64,000 bases of DNA. Source: Clostridium sp. 12(A) (GTDB lineage: Bacteria; Bacillota; Clostridia; Lachnospirales; Lachnospiraceae). Where the stretch lies: positions 868,001 to 932,000 of the forward strand of contig JAGI01000002.1 in assembly GCA_000526575.1 (NCBI GenBank). Direction: 5' to 3'. Position 1 is the first letter of the stretch, and each line of letters opens with the position of its first letter. Under the pieces are notes generated by a model. It did not search any database and was not told where the DNA came from. It saw only the letters and a program-made list of their open reading frames with translations. Below, piece by piece: positions 52,009-61,263 of the stretch. Both the position numbers and the translations under genes were made by a program.

Positions 52009-52851
52009 TTATCTGTGTCGAATGAGCAAAGAAAGGAGTTCTTCGAAACAAACTCCGTTTTCAACCGGAACATTTAATTCGTCTGACTTCAAAATACATT
52101 CTTTCACAAAATCTGCCGCTTTTCTGACGCCATCTCTTAATGAGGCTCCCTGAACAGCATAGGCGGCTATAATACTGGAGAATACATCTCCGGTTCCAGG
52201 CCTTTCATTTCCCACATGCCGGGTTCTTATAAAATGGTGGGTTCCATCCGCCTCCAGAACCACATTCGTCACGAAGCTGCCTTCCTTTACACCCGTAATC
52301 ACAACGGCATCCGGTCCTAATTCTCTGATTTCTTCAGCCATCTGAATCAGCTCGTTTCGGCGAAAGCCTTCTTTTTGATATTCTCTTCCAGTGAGGATAC
52401 ATGCCTCTGTCAGATTGGGAGTAACGATATTGCCGTATCCCACAAGCTCTTTCATACGGCTGCACATCTGGGGGGTATAGGTCTGGTACGCTTTTCCGTG
52501 ATCCCCCATAATAGGGTCAATAATTACTTTGCCTTCCTTTGTTCCAAATTCCTTTATCATATCAATGACGATCTGAATCTGGGCTTCTGAGCCAAGAAAT
52601 CCGCTGTATATTCCGTCAAAGGTCAAGTGAAGTTTCTTCCATTCCTCGATGTACATGGGCATCTTTTCTGTATAGTCATCAAAAAAATAAGTCGGAAACC
52701 CGGTGTGATTTGATAAAATGGAGGTTGGTACCGGACAGCACTGTATCTTTAAAGCGGAAAGTATGGGAATGACCACCGTCAGAGAACAGCGGCCGTATCC
52801 GGATAAATCGTTTATCACAGCAATCTTTTTCTGATGTTTTTCTGGTGTCAT
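52009..52851 (-). CDS. pdxK: Pyridoxamine/pyridoxal kinase
   Basis: Ribokinase-fold kinase phosphorylating vitamin B6 vitamers. The 280 residues include NDLSGYGRCSLTVVIPILSAL at the N-terminus (abridged family motif), IDPIMGDHGKAY, VTPNLTEACILTG, and the catalytic GTGDVFSSIIAAYAV with the conserved Asp. It lies nine bases after an ECF S-component gene, which supports vitamin B6 salvage. Confidence 0.92.
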   Translation of the reverse strand: MTPEKHQKKIAVINDLSGYGRCSLTVVIPILSALKIQCCPVPTSILSNHTGFPTYFFDDYTEKMPMYIEEWKKLHLTFDGIYSGFLGSEAQIQIVIDMIKEFGTKEGKVIIDPIMGDHGKAYQTYTPQMCSRMKELVGYGNIVTPNLTEACILTGREYQKEGFRRNELIQMAEEIRELGPDAVVITGVKEGSFVTNVVLEADGTHHFIRTRHVGNERPGTGDVFSSIIAAYAVQGASLRDGVRKAADFVKECILKSDELNVPVENGVCFEELLSLLIRHR

Positions 52852-52860
52852 AAATAGCTC

Positions 52861-53448
52861 CTATTTGAGTTTTGATAATAACCCTGATTTTGCCAGGGCA
52901 GTGCGAAGCGGCATATAAACTGCTACGGATACAATGGTCGAAGTCACTGCGTTAATGGAGGTTGCGGCTATATTATAGACCAGAGACACCTCTGCGGCAG
53001 GCTTTCCAAGAATGAGGAGTTTATAGTAATAACCAACCAAAGGGTCAAAAATAACATTAAATAACAGACCTCCCACGGCCGCGATGACAGTCCAAATAAA
53101 GATATGTTTTCTATCAGAAGTCTCACCAATCTTACCAACTTTATGTGCCAGAAAGCCGGTAATGAGTCCGATGCATAATTTTAATATAAATGTTTTTGGT
53201 GCGTAGATAACGTAGACAGGATCAAAAAGATCTCCTATGGTCATTCCAATAGCCCCGCCAAGGCCTCCGTAAAGACCGCCAAGGATAAGAGCACCTAATA
53301 CACATACTGCATTTCCAAGATGAATAGACGTGGCATCCCCTCCCGGAAGCGTGATTTTAAATTGCAGAAATGTAAATACAACGTAAGACATGGCTGCAAA
53401 CAGACCGGTAAGCGCTACCTTATGTATTCTGGTATTGGCTCTGTTCAT
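52861..53448 (-). CDS. ECF transporter S component, probably for a vitamin B6 vitamer
   Basis: 195-residue membrane protein with five to six spans and the S-component start HKVALTGLFAAMSYVVFTFL; GDATSIHLGNAVCVLGALILGG and IGMTIGDLFDPVYVIYAPKTF are typical of the substrate-binding side. The start is ATG 53448 after GGGAGG. Shared EcfA/T energising genes are not in the window. The substrate is inferred from the next gene, pdxK; it could carry another vitamin. Confidence 0.82.
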   Translation of the reverse strand: MNRANTRIHKVALTGLFAAMSYVVFTFLQFKITLPGGDATSIHLGNAVCVLGALILGGLYGGLGGAIGMTIGDLFDPVYVIYAPKTFILKLCIGLITGFLAHKVGKIGETSDRKHIFIWTVIAAVGGLLFNVIFDPLVGYYYKLLILGKPAAEVSLVYNIAATSINAVTSTIVSVAVYMPLRTALAKSGLLSKLK

Positions 53449-53639
53449 TTCAATTCCTCCCTTGCTGCTTCTGTTGCTCCCTATCTTAGCATGCAAGTGG
53501 AGTGATATAAATATCCAGTTTTGATATTTTAAACCATACCACTCATGTTCTTTTTCTGTAATTTTTACGATTTATCGTACTAGACAGACTGCAACGTTTT
53601 ATGATTGCAATTTAAGTGTAAGTAAGTTTTACAGAATAC
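53449..53639. other. Intergenic region upstream of the ECF S component with two dyads
   Basis: Together with the thiN terminator and its spacer, this forms a gene-free stretch of 309 bases. It holds a 14-base perfect palindrome TACGATTTATCGTA (53566-53579) and a 21-base dyad AAATATC-N7-GATATTT (53509-53529). A -10-like TGCTAAGAT lies at about 53486-53494 (minus strand), with no clear -35. No TPP or other riboswitch consensus is recognised. Confidence 0.45.
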
Positions 53640-53694
53640 AAAAAACGCCTTGAACCAGAATCTAAGAGTGTAATGAGACTGGTCAAGACGCGTT
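53640..53694 (-). terminator. Terminator of the priA-to-thiN operon
   Basis: Minus-strand AACGC-CTTGA-CCAG pairs with CTGG-TCAAG-GCGTT around a 20-base loop, with short bulges, followed by TTTTTTG (53640-53645). It closes the long run that begins upstream of priA. Confidence 0.85.
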
Positions 53695-53757
53695 TATAAA
53701 GTCTGTATGTCAGACAGGCCATGGAATATAAGCCCCATGTATACCATAATAGATTCC

Positions 53758-54420
53758 TTAGTCATGAGATTCCACACACACCAGTATCCCGGAATCAAAT
53801 TCCATCCTTCCAACGGGTCCCGTCAGTTCGTTGCTGATACAGAGGCTGGTTCCGATGGTAATGTCTTTTTTGTAAAGGGGATACTTAAAACCGGTCAGGG
53901 TAATGCCTGTGACCTTTTCACTCAAGGGCAGAAAAGAAATATATTTTCCATAAATCTTATCCCCTTCAAACGTGCGGCCATGCTCCGTGACAGTGATCCA
54001 GTTCTTTTCGTCTACGATAGCTGCATCTATCCCTTTTTCTAAAGCGAAATAAAGCAAATGAAGGTTCCCCAGGAAGTGATCTAAGCGGCCGCCAGTTGCC
54101 CCAAGGAGAATAAGCCTGGTACAGCCAAGGCGGAGTGCTGTATGGATTGCCAGCTCTGTATCCGTCTCATCTTTTTCCGGCTTGTGAATCTCCCAGTCAG
54201 CAGGAAGGGACCTGCTTTTAAATTCATTTAAGACCTGTTCATCTGCGGAATCAAAATCTCCTACAATGGCATCTGGTATCAGCTCCAGATGTAAAACAGC
54301 ATTTAAGCCCCTGTCTACAGCAATGATTTTATCAAAGGTTCTGCCCTTAATAAATTCCCGGGCAAAGCCATGGTCAATCGGGCCTCCAGTAACGATCAAT
54401 CCTGTAATTTCTTCTTTCAC
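53758..54420 (-). CDS. thiN: Thiamine pyrophosphokinase
   Basis: Transfers pyrophosphate from ATP to thiamine. The 220 residues show GGPIDHGFAREFI, AVDRGLNAVLHLELIPDAIVGDFDS (abridged), KDETDTELAIHTAL and LGATGGRLDHFLGNL, all family motifs. It overlaps rpe by four bases. This rsgA-rpe-thiN order is standard in Firmicutes. Confidence 0.95.
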   Translation of the reverse strand: MKEEITGLIVTGGPIDHGFAREFIKGRTFDKIIAVDRGLNAVLHLELIPDAIVGDFDSADEQVLNEFKSRSLPADWEIHKPEKDETDTELAIHTALRLGCTRLILLGATGGRLDHFLGNLHLLYFALEKGIDAAIVDEKNWITVTEHGRTFEGDKIYGKYISFLPLSEKVTGITLTGFKYPLYKKDITIGTSLCISNELTGPVGRMEFDSGILVCVESHD

Positions 54421-55079
54421 CCTTCATATTCCTCGAATATTTTCAAAAAGTCTCTGGTGTTTGCTGCGGCATCTCCCTTAAAAACGGCTGAGCCTGCAAC
54501 AAAAACATTAGCACCAGCATCTATCAGTTCCCTCACATTATCACAGGTAACGCCACCGTCCACCTGTATATCTGTATCAAGTCCCCGTTCCTTACAGAGG
54601 TTTCTTAAATTCCGGATCTTAGTAAGAGTATAAGGAATGAATTTTTGTCCCCCAAAGCCTGGATTAACTGACATGATGAGAACCATATCGAGCTCAGGAA
54701 GGATACAGTCAAGTACGGATAACGGAGTAGCCGGATTAAGGGCAACTCCCACCTTTAGGCCAGCCTCCTTAATCTGATTGACCGTACGGTCCAGATGTGT
54801 ACAAGCTTCCGCGTGGACACAGATTAAATCTGCACCCGCAGCCCTTATATCGCTGATATAGCGTCCTGGATCCTCTACCATCATATGAACATCAAAAACC
54901 CGGTCTGTACAGCTTCTTAAACTGCTTATTACTGGCATTCCAAATGATATACTGGGTACAAATGCCCCATCCATTACATCCAGATGAATATACTGTGCTC
55001 CTGCCAAAGACACATCAATTACCTGCTGTCCAAGATTTTTGAAATCCGCAGCTAATATAGAGGGGGCAAGTTTTAACAT
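54417..55079 (-). CDS. rpe: Ribulose-phosphate 3-epimerase
   Basis: TIM-barrel metal-dependent epimerase of the pentose phosphate pathway. The 220 residues have LAPSILAADF, HLDVMDGAFVPSISFG (metal-binding His and Asp), DVHMMVEDP, NPGFGGQKFI and the catalytic Asp in DIQVDGGV. It lies two bases after rsgA. Confidence 0.97.
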   Translation of the reverse strand: MLKLAPSILAADFKNLGQQVIDVSLAGAQYIHLDVMDGAFVPSISFGMPVISSLRSCTDRVFDVHMMVEDPGRYISDIRAAGADLICVHAEACTHLDRTVNQIKEAGLKVGVALNPATPLSVLDCILPELDMVLIMSVNPGFGGQKFIPYTLTKIRNLRNLCKERGLDTDIQVDGGVTCDNVRELIDAGANVFVAGSAVFKGDAAANTRDFLKIFEEYEG

Positions 55080-55081
55080 CG

Positions 55082-55960
55082 TTAGTATCTCCTTTTCTCT
55101 TTCAGTTCCTGATATAACAGCCTGTAATTATCATAGCGATTCTGGCTGATTTTTCCTTCTGATACGGCATCTTTTACGCCGCAGACCTTTTCTCCGATGT
55201 GGACACAGCCAAGAAACTTACAATTCTCTTCATAAGCCTCAAACTCCGGAAAATAATCTTTCAGGCAGCCGCACTCCATATCTTCGATGTACATGGAACT
55301 AAAGCCAGGGGTGTCCATCATATAGGTATCCCGGCCAATTCCAAATAATTCCGAATGTCTGGTGGTATGCTTTCCTCTTTGTATCTTTTCGCTGATGGTA
55401 CCTGTCTCCATCTCTGCCTTAGGATATAACAGATTGGTCAGCGTGGATTTTCCCACGCCAGAAGGACCTGCTAACACTGTGGTCTTCCCCTGAACCAGAT
55501 CTTTAATCTCCCTGATACCCTGTTTCTCACAGGTGCTGGTAAAATACACCGGATAGCCTGCTTTCTCATAAATAGCGGCCAGCTCCATTTGCCTTTCATC
55601 GCCTGTAAGATCAATTTTATTAAAGCAGATATTGACAGGAACCTCCTGAACCTCCATCATAACCAGAAAGCGGTCCAGAAGATTTAAATTCGGCTCAGGC
55701 TGGGTAACGGAAAACAGCACCAGCGCCTGATCCACATTGGCAACAGAGGGACGAATGAGGGCATTTTTCCTAGGGAGAATCTTATCGATATTTCCTTTCA
55801 GCTCTGTTTCATCCAGAACAGAAATATCAACATCATCTCCAACCAGAGGTTTTACGTTCTTATTTCGGAAAATTCCTTTCGCCCTGCATTCATAAAGCTT
55901 TCCATCCGCTGCTTGTACGTAGTAAAATCCTGCGATTCCTTTCAATATTTTTCCTGTCAT
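55082..55960 (-). CDS. rsgA: Ribosome small-subunit GTPase RsgA
   Basis: Circularly permuted GTPase in late 30S assembly. From ATG 55960, 292 residues: an OB fold (1-70), a permuted G domain with G4 NKIDL before G1 GPSGVGKST and G3 DTPGF, and a C-terminal zinc knuckle with ECGCLKD, ENCKFLGCVH and KVC. AAGGA is seven bases before the ATG; the TTG at 55966 is rejected. Confidence 0.96.
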   Translation of the reverse strand: MTGKILKGIAGFYYVQAADGKLYECRAKGIFRNKNVKPLVGDDVDISVLDETELKGNIDKILPRKNALIRPSVANVDQALVLFSVTQPEPNLNLLDRFLVMMEVQEVPVNICFNKIDLTGDERQMELAAIYEKAGYPVYFTSTCEKQGIREIKDLVQGKTTVLAGPSGVGKSTLTNLLYPKAEMETGTISEKIQRGKHTTRHSELFGIGRDTYMMDTPGFSSMYIEDMECGCLKDYFPEFEAYEENCKFLGCVHIGEKVCGVKDAVSEGKISQNRYDNYRLLYQELKEKRRY

Positions 55961-55970
55961 ATACAATTCC

Positions 55971-58130
55971 TTACGATTGGGGAACCGGAACGAATGTGAT
56001 GGAATAGGAATTGATTACCTCTCCAGTTTCCACATTCACAATTTCTACCGTTCCGCTTGTCACACCATAAGCTCCTTCTAAATTTTTAAATGAAACCGGA
56101 AGCATCTGGTCTCCTGTTAAGGTGACTGGTGCCATAAGATCCCGAACCTCATCTCTTCCATTAACATTCTGTCTCAGCTGAATCTTTAAAGTCAGCTGAG
56201 TACTTCCTGAACCCGGTCCGATAATATTTTGGAGAGAATAGGATTTGTCAATGGAAGCAAGATATTTGTATTTTGCCTGTTGTGCCGTTCCACTGCTTAT
56301 TACAAGGTTAACCGCTGAGCCTGACTCTACCTGACTGCCAGCCGCTGCTGACTGGCTGATTACCATACCCTTAGGGACTGTCTCTGAGACCGCCTCTGAC
56401 ACCGATCCCTCTGTCAGTCCTACATCAGCCAAAAGCTCTGCCGCCAGCTCCTTTGATTGCCCGGCAAGGTTTGGTACCGTTACCGGATTTGTAAGAGCAG
56501 GTCCGCTGCTTGCAGTGATGGTTACGGTATCGCCTTCCTTGGCCTCCGTTGGGCTATAGCTTATGACATAGCCATTCTGGATGCTTTCACTGTTTTTTTG
56601 CTCAATCTTAACCACCAGCTTCTTCTCTTCTAACAGAGTCTTTGCTGATGCAGCCTCCATTTTTTCAAGTCCTAAGTTGGTCAAATCTATCTTTACATGT
56701 TCCGGGCCTTTACTCACGACCACATAAACCGCTGAATATTTGTCAACCACAGTGCCGGAAGACGGATCCTGGGAAACAATATCTCCTTCTGCAACAGTAT
56801 CAGAGTATACGTAATCGCTGGTCTTCATGTAGAGACCGCCGTTTTCTTTTAACTTTTGCTCTGCAAGTTCCGTTGTCAGTCCCAGTACACTTGGCATCTT
56901 AACACTCTTCTCGCTTAAGGTCTCTTCTGTTGATTCCGTTGCCGTTGATTCCTGTGATTTAGAGGAACCGGAACGGAAAAGACCGCCTACCTTTGCAAAT
57001 ACAACCACCAATACAATTACTATAATAACTGCAACCAAAATACCTGCCGCAGTAAGAAGTTTTTCAATCTTAGGATTTATATCCTCGCCGGAATCCTCTT
57101 TTTTGGTTCTTGCTGCTGTCTGTTTGGGATTCTCTCCTCTTTCGGGGCGGCGTTCCCTTCTCTGATCCTTATCCTGCATTCCATGTGGGGCAGAGGGGGC
57201 GTCCTGAGAAACCTTTCTGCCGGAACGAATCTGCTCCAGCTCCGGTTTTCCTATGATCACGGTCTGGGAATCATCAATCTGGGGATTTTGCTGAACAAAA
57301 TCTCCATTGGGATCCACCAGAGCATGGCGTAGATCAGCCACTACCTCCTGCATGCTTCCATAACGGTATTCCGGCTTTTTCTCTGTACATTTGAGAATGA
57401 TATTTTCAAGTCCTACCGGGATGTCTTCGTTATAATAGCTTGGAGGTGTAATTGGGGTCTCTAAATGAGCCAGGGCTACGGTAACCGTATTCTCTCCCTG
57501 GAATGGTACCCGTCCAGCCACCATCTCATACATGGTAATACCCAGTGAATATACATCGCTTCTGGCATCACTGTATCCGCCTCTGGCCTGCTCTGGGGAT
57601 ATGTAATGAACCGATCCTACTGCAGTCGCGCTGAGGGTCTGAGATGAGGCTGCCCTGGCAATGCCAAAATCCGCAACCTTTACCTTGCCATCTCTGGCTA
57701 TAATGATATTCTGAGGCTTGATATCTCTATGAATGATGCCTTGTTCGTGAGCCGCTGCTATGCCCTGAGCAACCTGTACGGCAACACCAATGGCTTCTTT
57801 TACATCAAGACAGCCTTTTTTTGATATATAATTTTTTAACGTGATTCCTTCGATCAGTTCCATCACAATATAATGGAGATTGTCCTCATCGACGACATCA
57901 TATATATTCACAATGTTGGGATGAGAAAGGCGGGCTGCCGCCTGTGCTTCCATCTTGAATTTACTGACAAAGCTACCGTCTGAACTGAATTCTTCTTTTA
58001 ATATTTTTATGGCAACAAGGCGGTTTAATTTATGGCACAGGGCCTTATACACATATGACATACCGCCGGAACCGATTTGTTCCAGTATCTCGTATCTGTC
58101 CTGTAAAAATGTGCCAGGTCTTAGAATCAT
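55971..58130 (-). CDS. prkC: PASTA-domain Ser/Thr protein kinase (PrkC/Stk1)
   Basis: Membrane kinase sensing muropeptides or lipid II. The 719 residues: kinase domain 12-275 with Lys42, HRDIKPQN (134-141) and DFG (154-156); a charged juxtamembrane segment; one span near 350-378; then three extracellular PASTA repeats (about 405-475, 476-545 and 546-615, each with a conserved PNL/PSVLG-like start and a final VSxG). A C-terminal domain of about 85 residues follows. Its ATG overlaps the stop of the phosphatase gene by four bases. Confidence 0.96.
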   Translation of the reverse strand: MILRPGTFLQDRYEILEQIGSGGMSYVYKALCHKLNRLVAIKILKEEFSSDGSFVSKFKMEAQAAARLSHPNIVNIYDVVDEDNLHYIVMELIEGITLKNYISKKGCLDVKEAIGVAVQVAQGIAAAHEQGIIHRDIKPQNIIIARDGKVKVADFGIARAASSQTLSATAVGSVHYISPEQARGGYSDARSDVYSLGITMYEMVAGRVPFQGENTVTVALAHLETPITPPSYYNEDIPVGLENIILKCTEKKPEYRYGSMQEVVADLRHALVDPNGDFVQQNPQIDDSQTVIIGKPELEQIRSGRKVSQDAPSAPHGMQDKDQRRERRPERGENPKQTAARTKKEDSGEDINPKIEKLLTAAGILVAVIIVIVLVVVFAKVGGLFRSGSSKSQESTATESTEETLSEKSVKMPSVLGLTTELAEQKLKENGGLYMKTSDYVYSDTVAEGDIVSQDPSSGTVVDKYSAVYVVVSKGPEHVKIDLTNLGLEKMEAASAKTLLEEKKLVVKIEQKNSESIQNGYVISYSPTEAKEGDTVTITASSGPALTNPVTVPNLAGQSKELAAELLADVGLTEGSVSEAVSETVPKGMVISQSAAAGSQVESGSAVNLVISSGTAQQAKYKYLASIDKSYSLQNIIGPGSGSTQLTLKIQLRQNVNGRDEVRDLMAPVTLTGDQMLPVSFKNLEGAYGVTSGTVEIVNVETGEVINSYSITFVPVPQS

Positions 58131-58870
58131 AAGCTTTCCTCCCTGCCAATTTCCGGATTTATGAGAACGACTGCAATATTGTCCTTTCCTCCGTTATCAT
58201 TGGCGACTGTTATCAATTTCTCTGCCTTCTCCCCCAGTTCCAGCTCTGAACAGATAATTTCTTCCATCTCAGCGTCCTCAAGCATATTGCTGAGTCCGTC
58301 AGAACACATAAGTACATAATCTCCCGGCTCAAGGCTGACCTCAAAAAAATCGATCTCAAGCTTTTCTTCCGTACCAACCGCTCTCGTTATAATGTTCTTT
58401 TTTTCACGGTAATCCCTGCTTCCCCGTTCCATCTGTCCCAGGGAAACAAGCTCTTCTACGTAGGAGTGGTCTTTTGTAATCTGCTTTAACTGATTCCGGA
58501 TCAGATAAAGCCTGCTGTCCCCTACATTTGCCACATACATGGAGGAATCTTCAATCACAGCAGCTACCAGTGTTGTGCCCATGCCGTTTAATTCCGCTTT
58601 GTCTCTCGACTCCTGGTAGAGCATCTGATTGACTTTTTCGATTCCCTCTCGCAGAAGGGGTATAATTTCAGAGTCTTCGGCCTGTTTTATATGCTCCACC
58701 AGATGTTCTGATATATATCTGGACGCATAATCCCCAGCCTTATGACCGCCCATGCCGTCTGCAACCAGAAAAAGGTTGGGCAGATTGCCCACAGATTCGG
58801 CTGAAGCAAAGACATAATCCTGATTGGCATTTCGAACTCTTCCAATATCGGTCATAGCGCAAGCCTTCAT
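58127..58870 (-). CDS. stp: PP2C-family protein phosphatase Stp1/PrpC
   Basis: Metal-dependent Ser/Thr phosphatase that opposes the PASTA kinase. The 247 residues keep the metal-binding acids: VADGMGGHKAGDYAS, YVANVGDSRLYLI, LMCSDGLSNML and GGKDNIAVVLI. Co-encoded with the kinase through a four-base overlap. It follows rlmN by 21 bases. Confidence 0.96.
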   Translation of the reverse strand: MKACAMTDIGRVRNANQDYVFASAESVGNLPNLFLVADGMGGHKAGDYASRYISEHLVEHIKQAEDSEIIPLLREGIEKVNQMLYQESRDKAELNGMGTTLVAAVIEDSSMYVANVGDSRLYLIRNQLKQITKDHSYVEELVSLGQMERGSRDYREKKNIITRAVGTEEKLEIDFFEVSLEPGDYVLMCSDGLSNMLEDAEMEEIICSELELGEKAEKLITVANDNGGKDNIAVVLINPEIGREESL

Positions 58871-58891
58871 CGCTTCGTTCTCCCTTCCGCA

Positions 58892-59929
58892 TTATTCCTT
58901 ACTGATAAAACTCTTTCTAAGCTGTCCACAGGCACCGTTGATATCCCGTCCCATTTCTCTTCTTATAGTAACATTAATTCCGTTTTTTTCAAGATAATTT
59001 TTAAAATCCAGTATGGCCTTCCGGTCTGATTGCACGTAATCCCGTTCTTTTATGGGGTTGACTGGAATCAGGTTTACGTGGCCATTGATTCCTTTTAAAA
59101 GATCAGCAAGTGCCTTCGCTTCTTTTAGATTATCATTCACGCCGCTTACCAGACTGTATTCAAAGGTAAGCCTTCTTCCTGTCTTTTCAAAGTACTCCTG
59201 GCACGCAGGCAATACTTCTGAAAGAGAATATCGTTTTGCTATTGGCATCAGCGTTTTTCTCACTTCATCATTGGGTGCATGAAGGGAAAGGGCAAGTGTG
59301 ATCTGAAGGTCCTCATCCGCCAGCTTTTTGATTCCGGGAACGATGCCACACGTTGATACTGTAATGTTTCGCTGACTGATGTTAAGACCGTTCTCATCCG
59401 TGAGAAGGCGGATAAAGTCAATGAGATTGTCATAATTATCCATAGGCTCGCCAGACCCCATGACAACTACATTAGAAACTCTCTCTCCTGTCAGCTTTTG
59501 AATCCGGTAGATCTGATCCAGCATTTCTGAGGCGGTTAAATTTCGTTCCAGTCCGTCAAGGGTGGACGCACAAAAACGGCAGCCCATGCGGCAGCCCACC
59601 TGAGAAGAAATGCAGACAGAATTTCCATGATTGTATTTCATCAGAACGCTTTCAATGATGTTTCCATCGGAAAGGCTGAATAAGTATTTTCTTGTTCCGT
59701 CTATTTGTGAAATTTTTTCATCTACGACCACAAGGGATGTAAATGCTGCTGACTGCAGCAATTTTTCTTTCAGAGATTTGGGAAGGTTGGTCATTTCATC
59801 GTAATCAGAAGCCAGCTTTTTATGCATCCATTCATATAACTGCTTTGCCCGAAATGGTTTTTCTCCTAATGATGCCACAAATGAAGTGAGCTTCTCCAAA
59901 TCCATAGATTTTATATCTGTTTTTTCCAT
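58892..59929 (-). CDS. rlmN: 23S rRNA/tRNA (adenine-C2)-methyltransferase RlmN
   Basis: Radical-SAM methyltransferase for A2503 of 23S rRNA and A37 of some tRNAs. In 345 residues the cluster motif is CRMGCRFC (CxxxCxxC), and the C-terminal methyl-carrying cysteine is in DINGACGQLR. The N-terminal HhH-like domain is present. Cfr-type resistance enzymes share this fold, but the length and context (rsmB-rlmN-stp) mark housekeeping RlmN. Confidence 0.96.
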   Translation of the reverse strand: MEKTDIKSMDLEKLTSFVASLGEKPFRAKQLYEWMHKKLASDYDEMTNLPKSLKEKLLQSAAFTSLVVVDEKISQIDGTRKYLFSLSDGNIIESVLMKYNHGNSVCISSQVGCRMGCRFCASTLDGLERNLTASEMLDQIYRIQKLTGERVSNVVVMGSGEPMDNYDNLIDFIRLLTDENGLNISQRNITVSTCGIVPGIKKLADEDLQITLALSLHAPNDEVRKTLMPIAKRYSLSEVLPACQEYFEKTGRRLTFEYSLVSGVNDNLKEAKALADLLKGINGHVNLIPVNPIKERDYVQSDRKAILDFKNYLEKNGINVTIRREMGRDINGACGQLRKSFISKE

Positions 59930-59934
59930 TCTTT

Positions 59935-61263
59935 TTACCTTTTTACAAATGCCGAAAGGAAAAATCCGTCACAAGGATGGATTCCCGGCAATAACTGTAT
60001 ATATCCTCGCTTTAAGGTCTCAGAAGAAATCCCGTCTCCAAGTTTCCCGGTAAGATCCAAAGGATCAAATGGGAACTCCTTTAAGAACCAGAGGGCATTT
60101 TCTTCATTCTCCTGTTTATTAACGGTACATGTACTGAAAACCAGCTTCCCACCTGGCTTTACATAGGACTGGACAACGGAGAGAATCTCTCTTTGGAGAG
60201 AAGCCAGCTCTTTTAGGTCCTCTGGCTTTAACCGGTATTTGATATCCGGTTTTCTACCGATGATTCCAAGTCCGGAACAAGGCAGGTCTGCAATCACAAT
60301 ATCTGCCTTCTCTATGGATTCCTGATCCAGAATTAATGCATCCTGAACCTTAGTGCGTATGTTTTTAAATCCGCATCTGTCGATGTTCTGCTGTATTAAG
60401 TCCACTTTATAAGCAGTTAAGTCACGGACTTCAACCAGTCCAGTTCCATTTAGCTTATCTGCGATATGAATGCTTTTGCCACCCGGGGCTCCGCAAACAT
60501 CGATGACATAATCATCCTTCTTAGGATCCGCTGCTTGCCCTACAAAAACGGAGCTTAAATCCTGTACCTGAATCCATCCCTTTTTAAACGCCTCCAGGCT
60601 GTCTAAATAATCGTATTTCTCCAGATAAAGAACTGCATCAGAAAGTCCGGATTCTGCTACGATTACCTCCTGTTTCTGTAAGCTTTTTAGTATCTCTTCT
60701 CTGGCAGCATTGGCATAATTGCAACGAACCGTGGTCTTTTTGTTCTTTAAAAACGATTCCATCATTGCAACTGCAGTTTCCCTTCCGTATTCCTTCTCCC
60801 ACATGGATACGATCCACTCAGGCATGGAATAACGTACGGAAGCATTGGGCCAGGAAAGGGTTTCCTTGTTTCTTGAAATATTGCGGAGAACTCCGTTTAC
60901 AAAGCCTTTTAAGCCGGTAAACTTTCTTTTTACAGAAAGCTTAACGGCTTCGTTGCAAACAGCGGAATCCGGTACCCGGTCCATGTATAAAAGCTGATAG
61001 ACCGACATCCTCAATATGGTACGGATGACAGGTTTCATCTTTTTTATCTTTGTACTGGAAAAAGAGTCTATGACATAATCAATCTGGAGCAGATATTCCA
61101 AGGTTCCTTCTACTAACCTTGAAATAAAGGCCCGCTCCGATTTGTCCAGATATTGATATTTATTTAATGCCTGACGCAGAATGATATGGCTGTATCCTGA
61201 TTTTTCCAGTATCTCCATGAGGATATCAAGGGCAATCTCCCTGCTGTCTGTTTCTTTAGTCAT
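59935..61263 (-). CDS. rsmB: 16S rRNA (cytosine-C5)-methyltransferase RsmB
   Basis: Methylates C967 of 16S rRNA. From ATG 61263, 442 residues: an N-terminal NusB-like domain (to ~140, with RAFISRLVEGTLEYLLQID) and a C-terminal SAM domain with DVCGAPGGKSIHIAD, ADLPCSGLG (first catalytic Cys) and STCTVNKQENE (second Cys). It overlaps the metallopeptidase stop by eight bases. Confidence 0.95.
   Translation of the reverse strand: MTKETDSREIALDILMEILEKSGYSHIILRQALNKYQYLDKSERAFISRLVEGTLEYLLQIDYVIDSFSSTKIKKMKPVIRTILRMSVYQLLYMDRVPDSAVCNEAVKLSVKRKFTGLKGFVNGVLRNISRNKETLSWPNASVRYSMPEWIVSMWEKEYGRETAVAMMESFLKNKKTTVRCNYANAAREEILKSLQKQEVIVAESGLSDAVLYLEKYDYLDSLEAFKKGWIQVQDLSSVFVGQAADPKKDDYVIDVCGAPGGKSIHIADKLNGTGLVEVRDLTAYKVDLIQQNIDRCGFKNIRTKVQDALILDQESIEKADIVIADLPCSGLGIIGRKPDIKYRLKPEDLKELASLQREILSVVQSYVKPGGKLVFSTCTVNKQENEENALWFLKEFPFDPLDLTGKLGDGISSETLKRGYIQLLPGIHPCDGFFLSAFVKR

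Noticed and set aside
53449-53757. TPP or other riboswitch near the thiN and ECF genes
   Set aside because: No CTGAGA or the partner conserved core of the TPP element; only simple palindromes and a terminator.
58892-59929. Cfr-type resistance methyltransferase
   Set aside because: Length, motifs and housekeeping context indicate RlmN.
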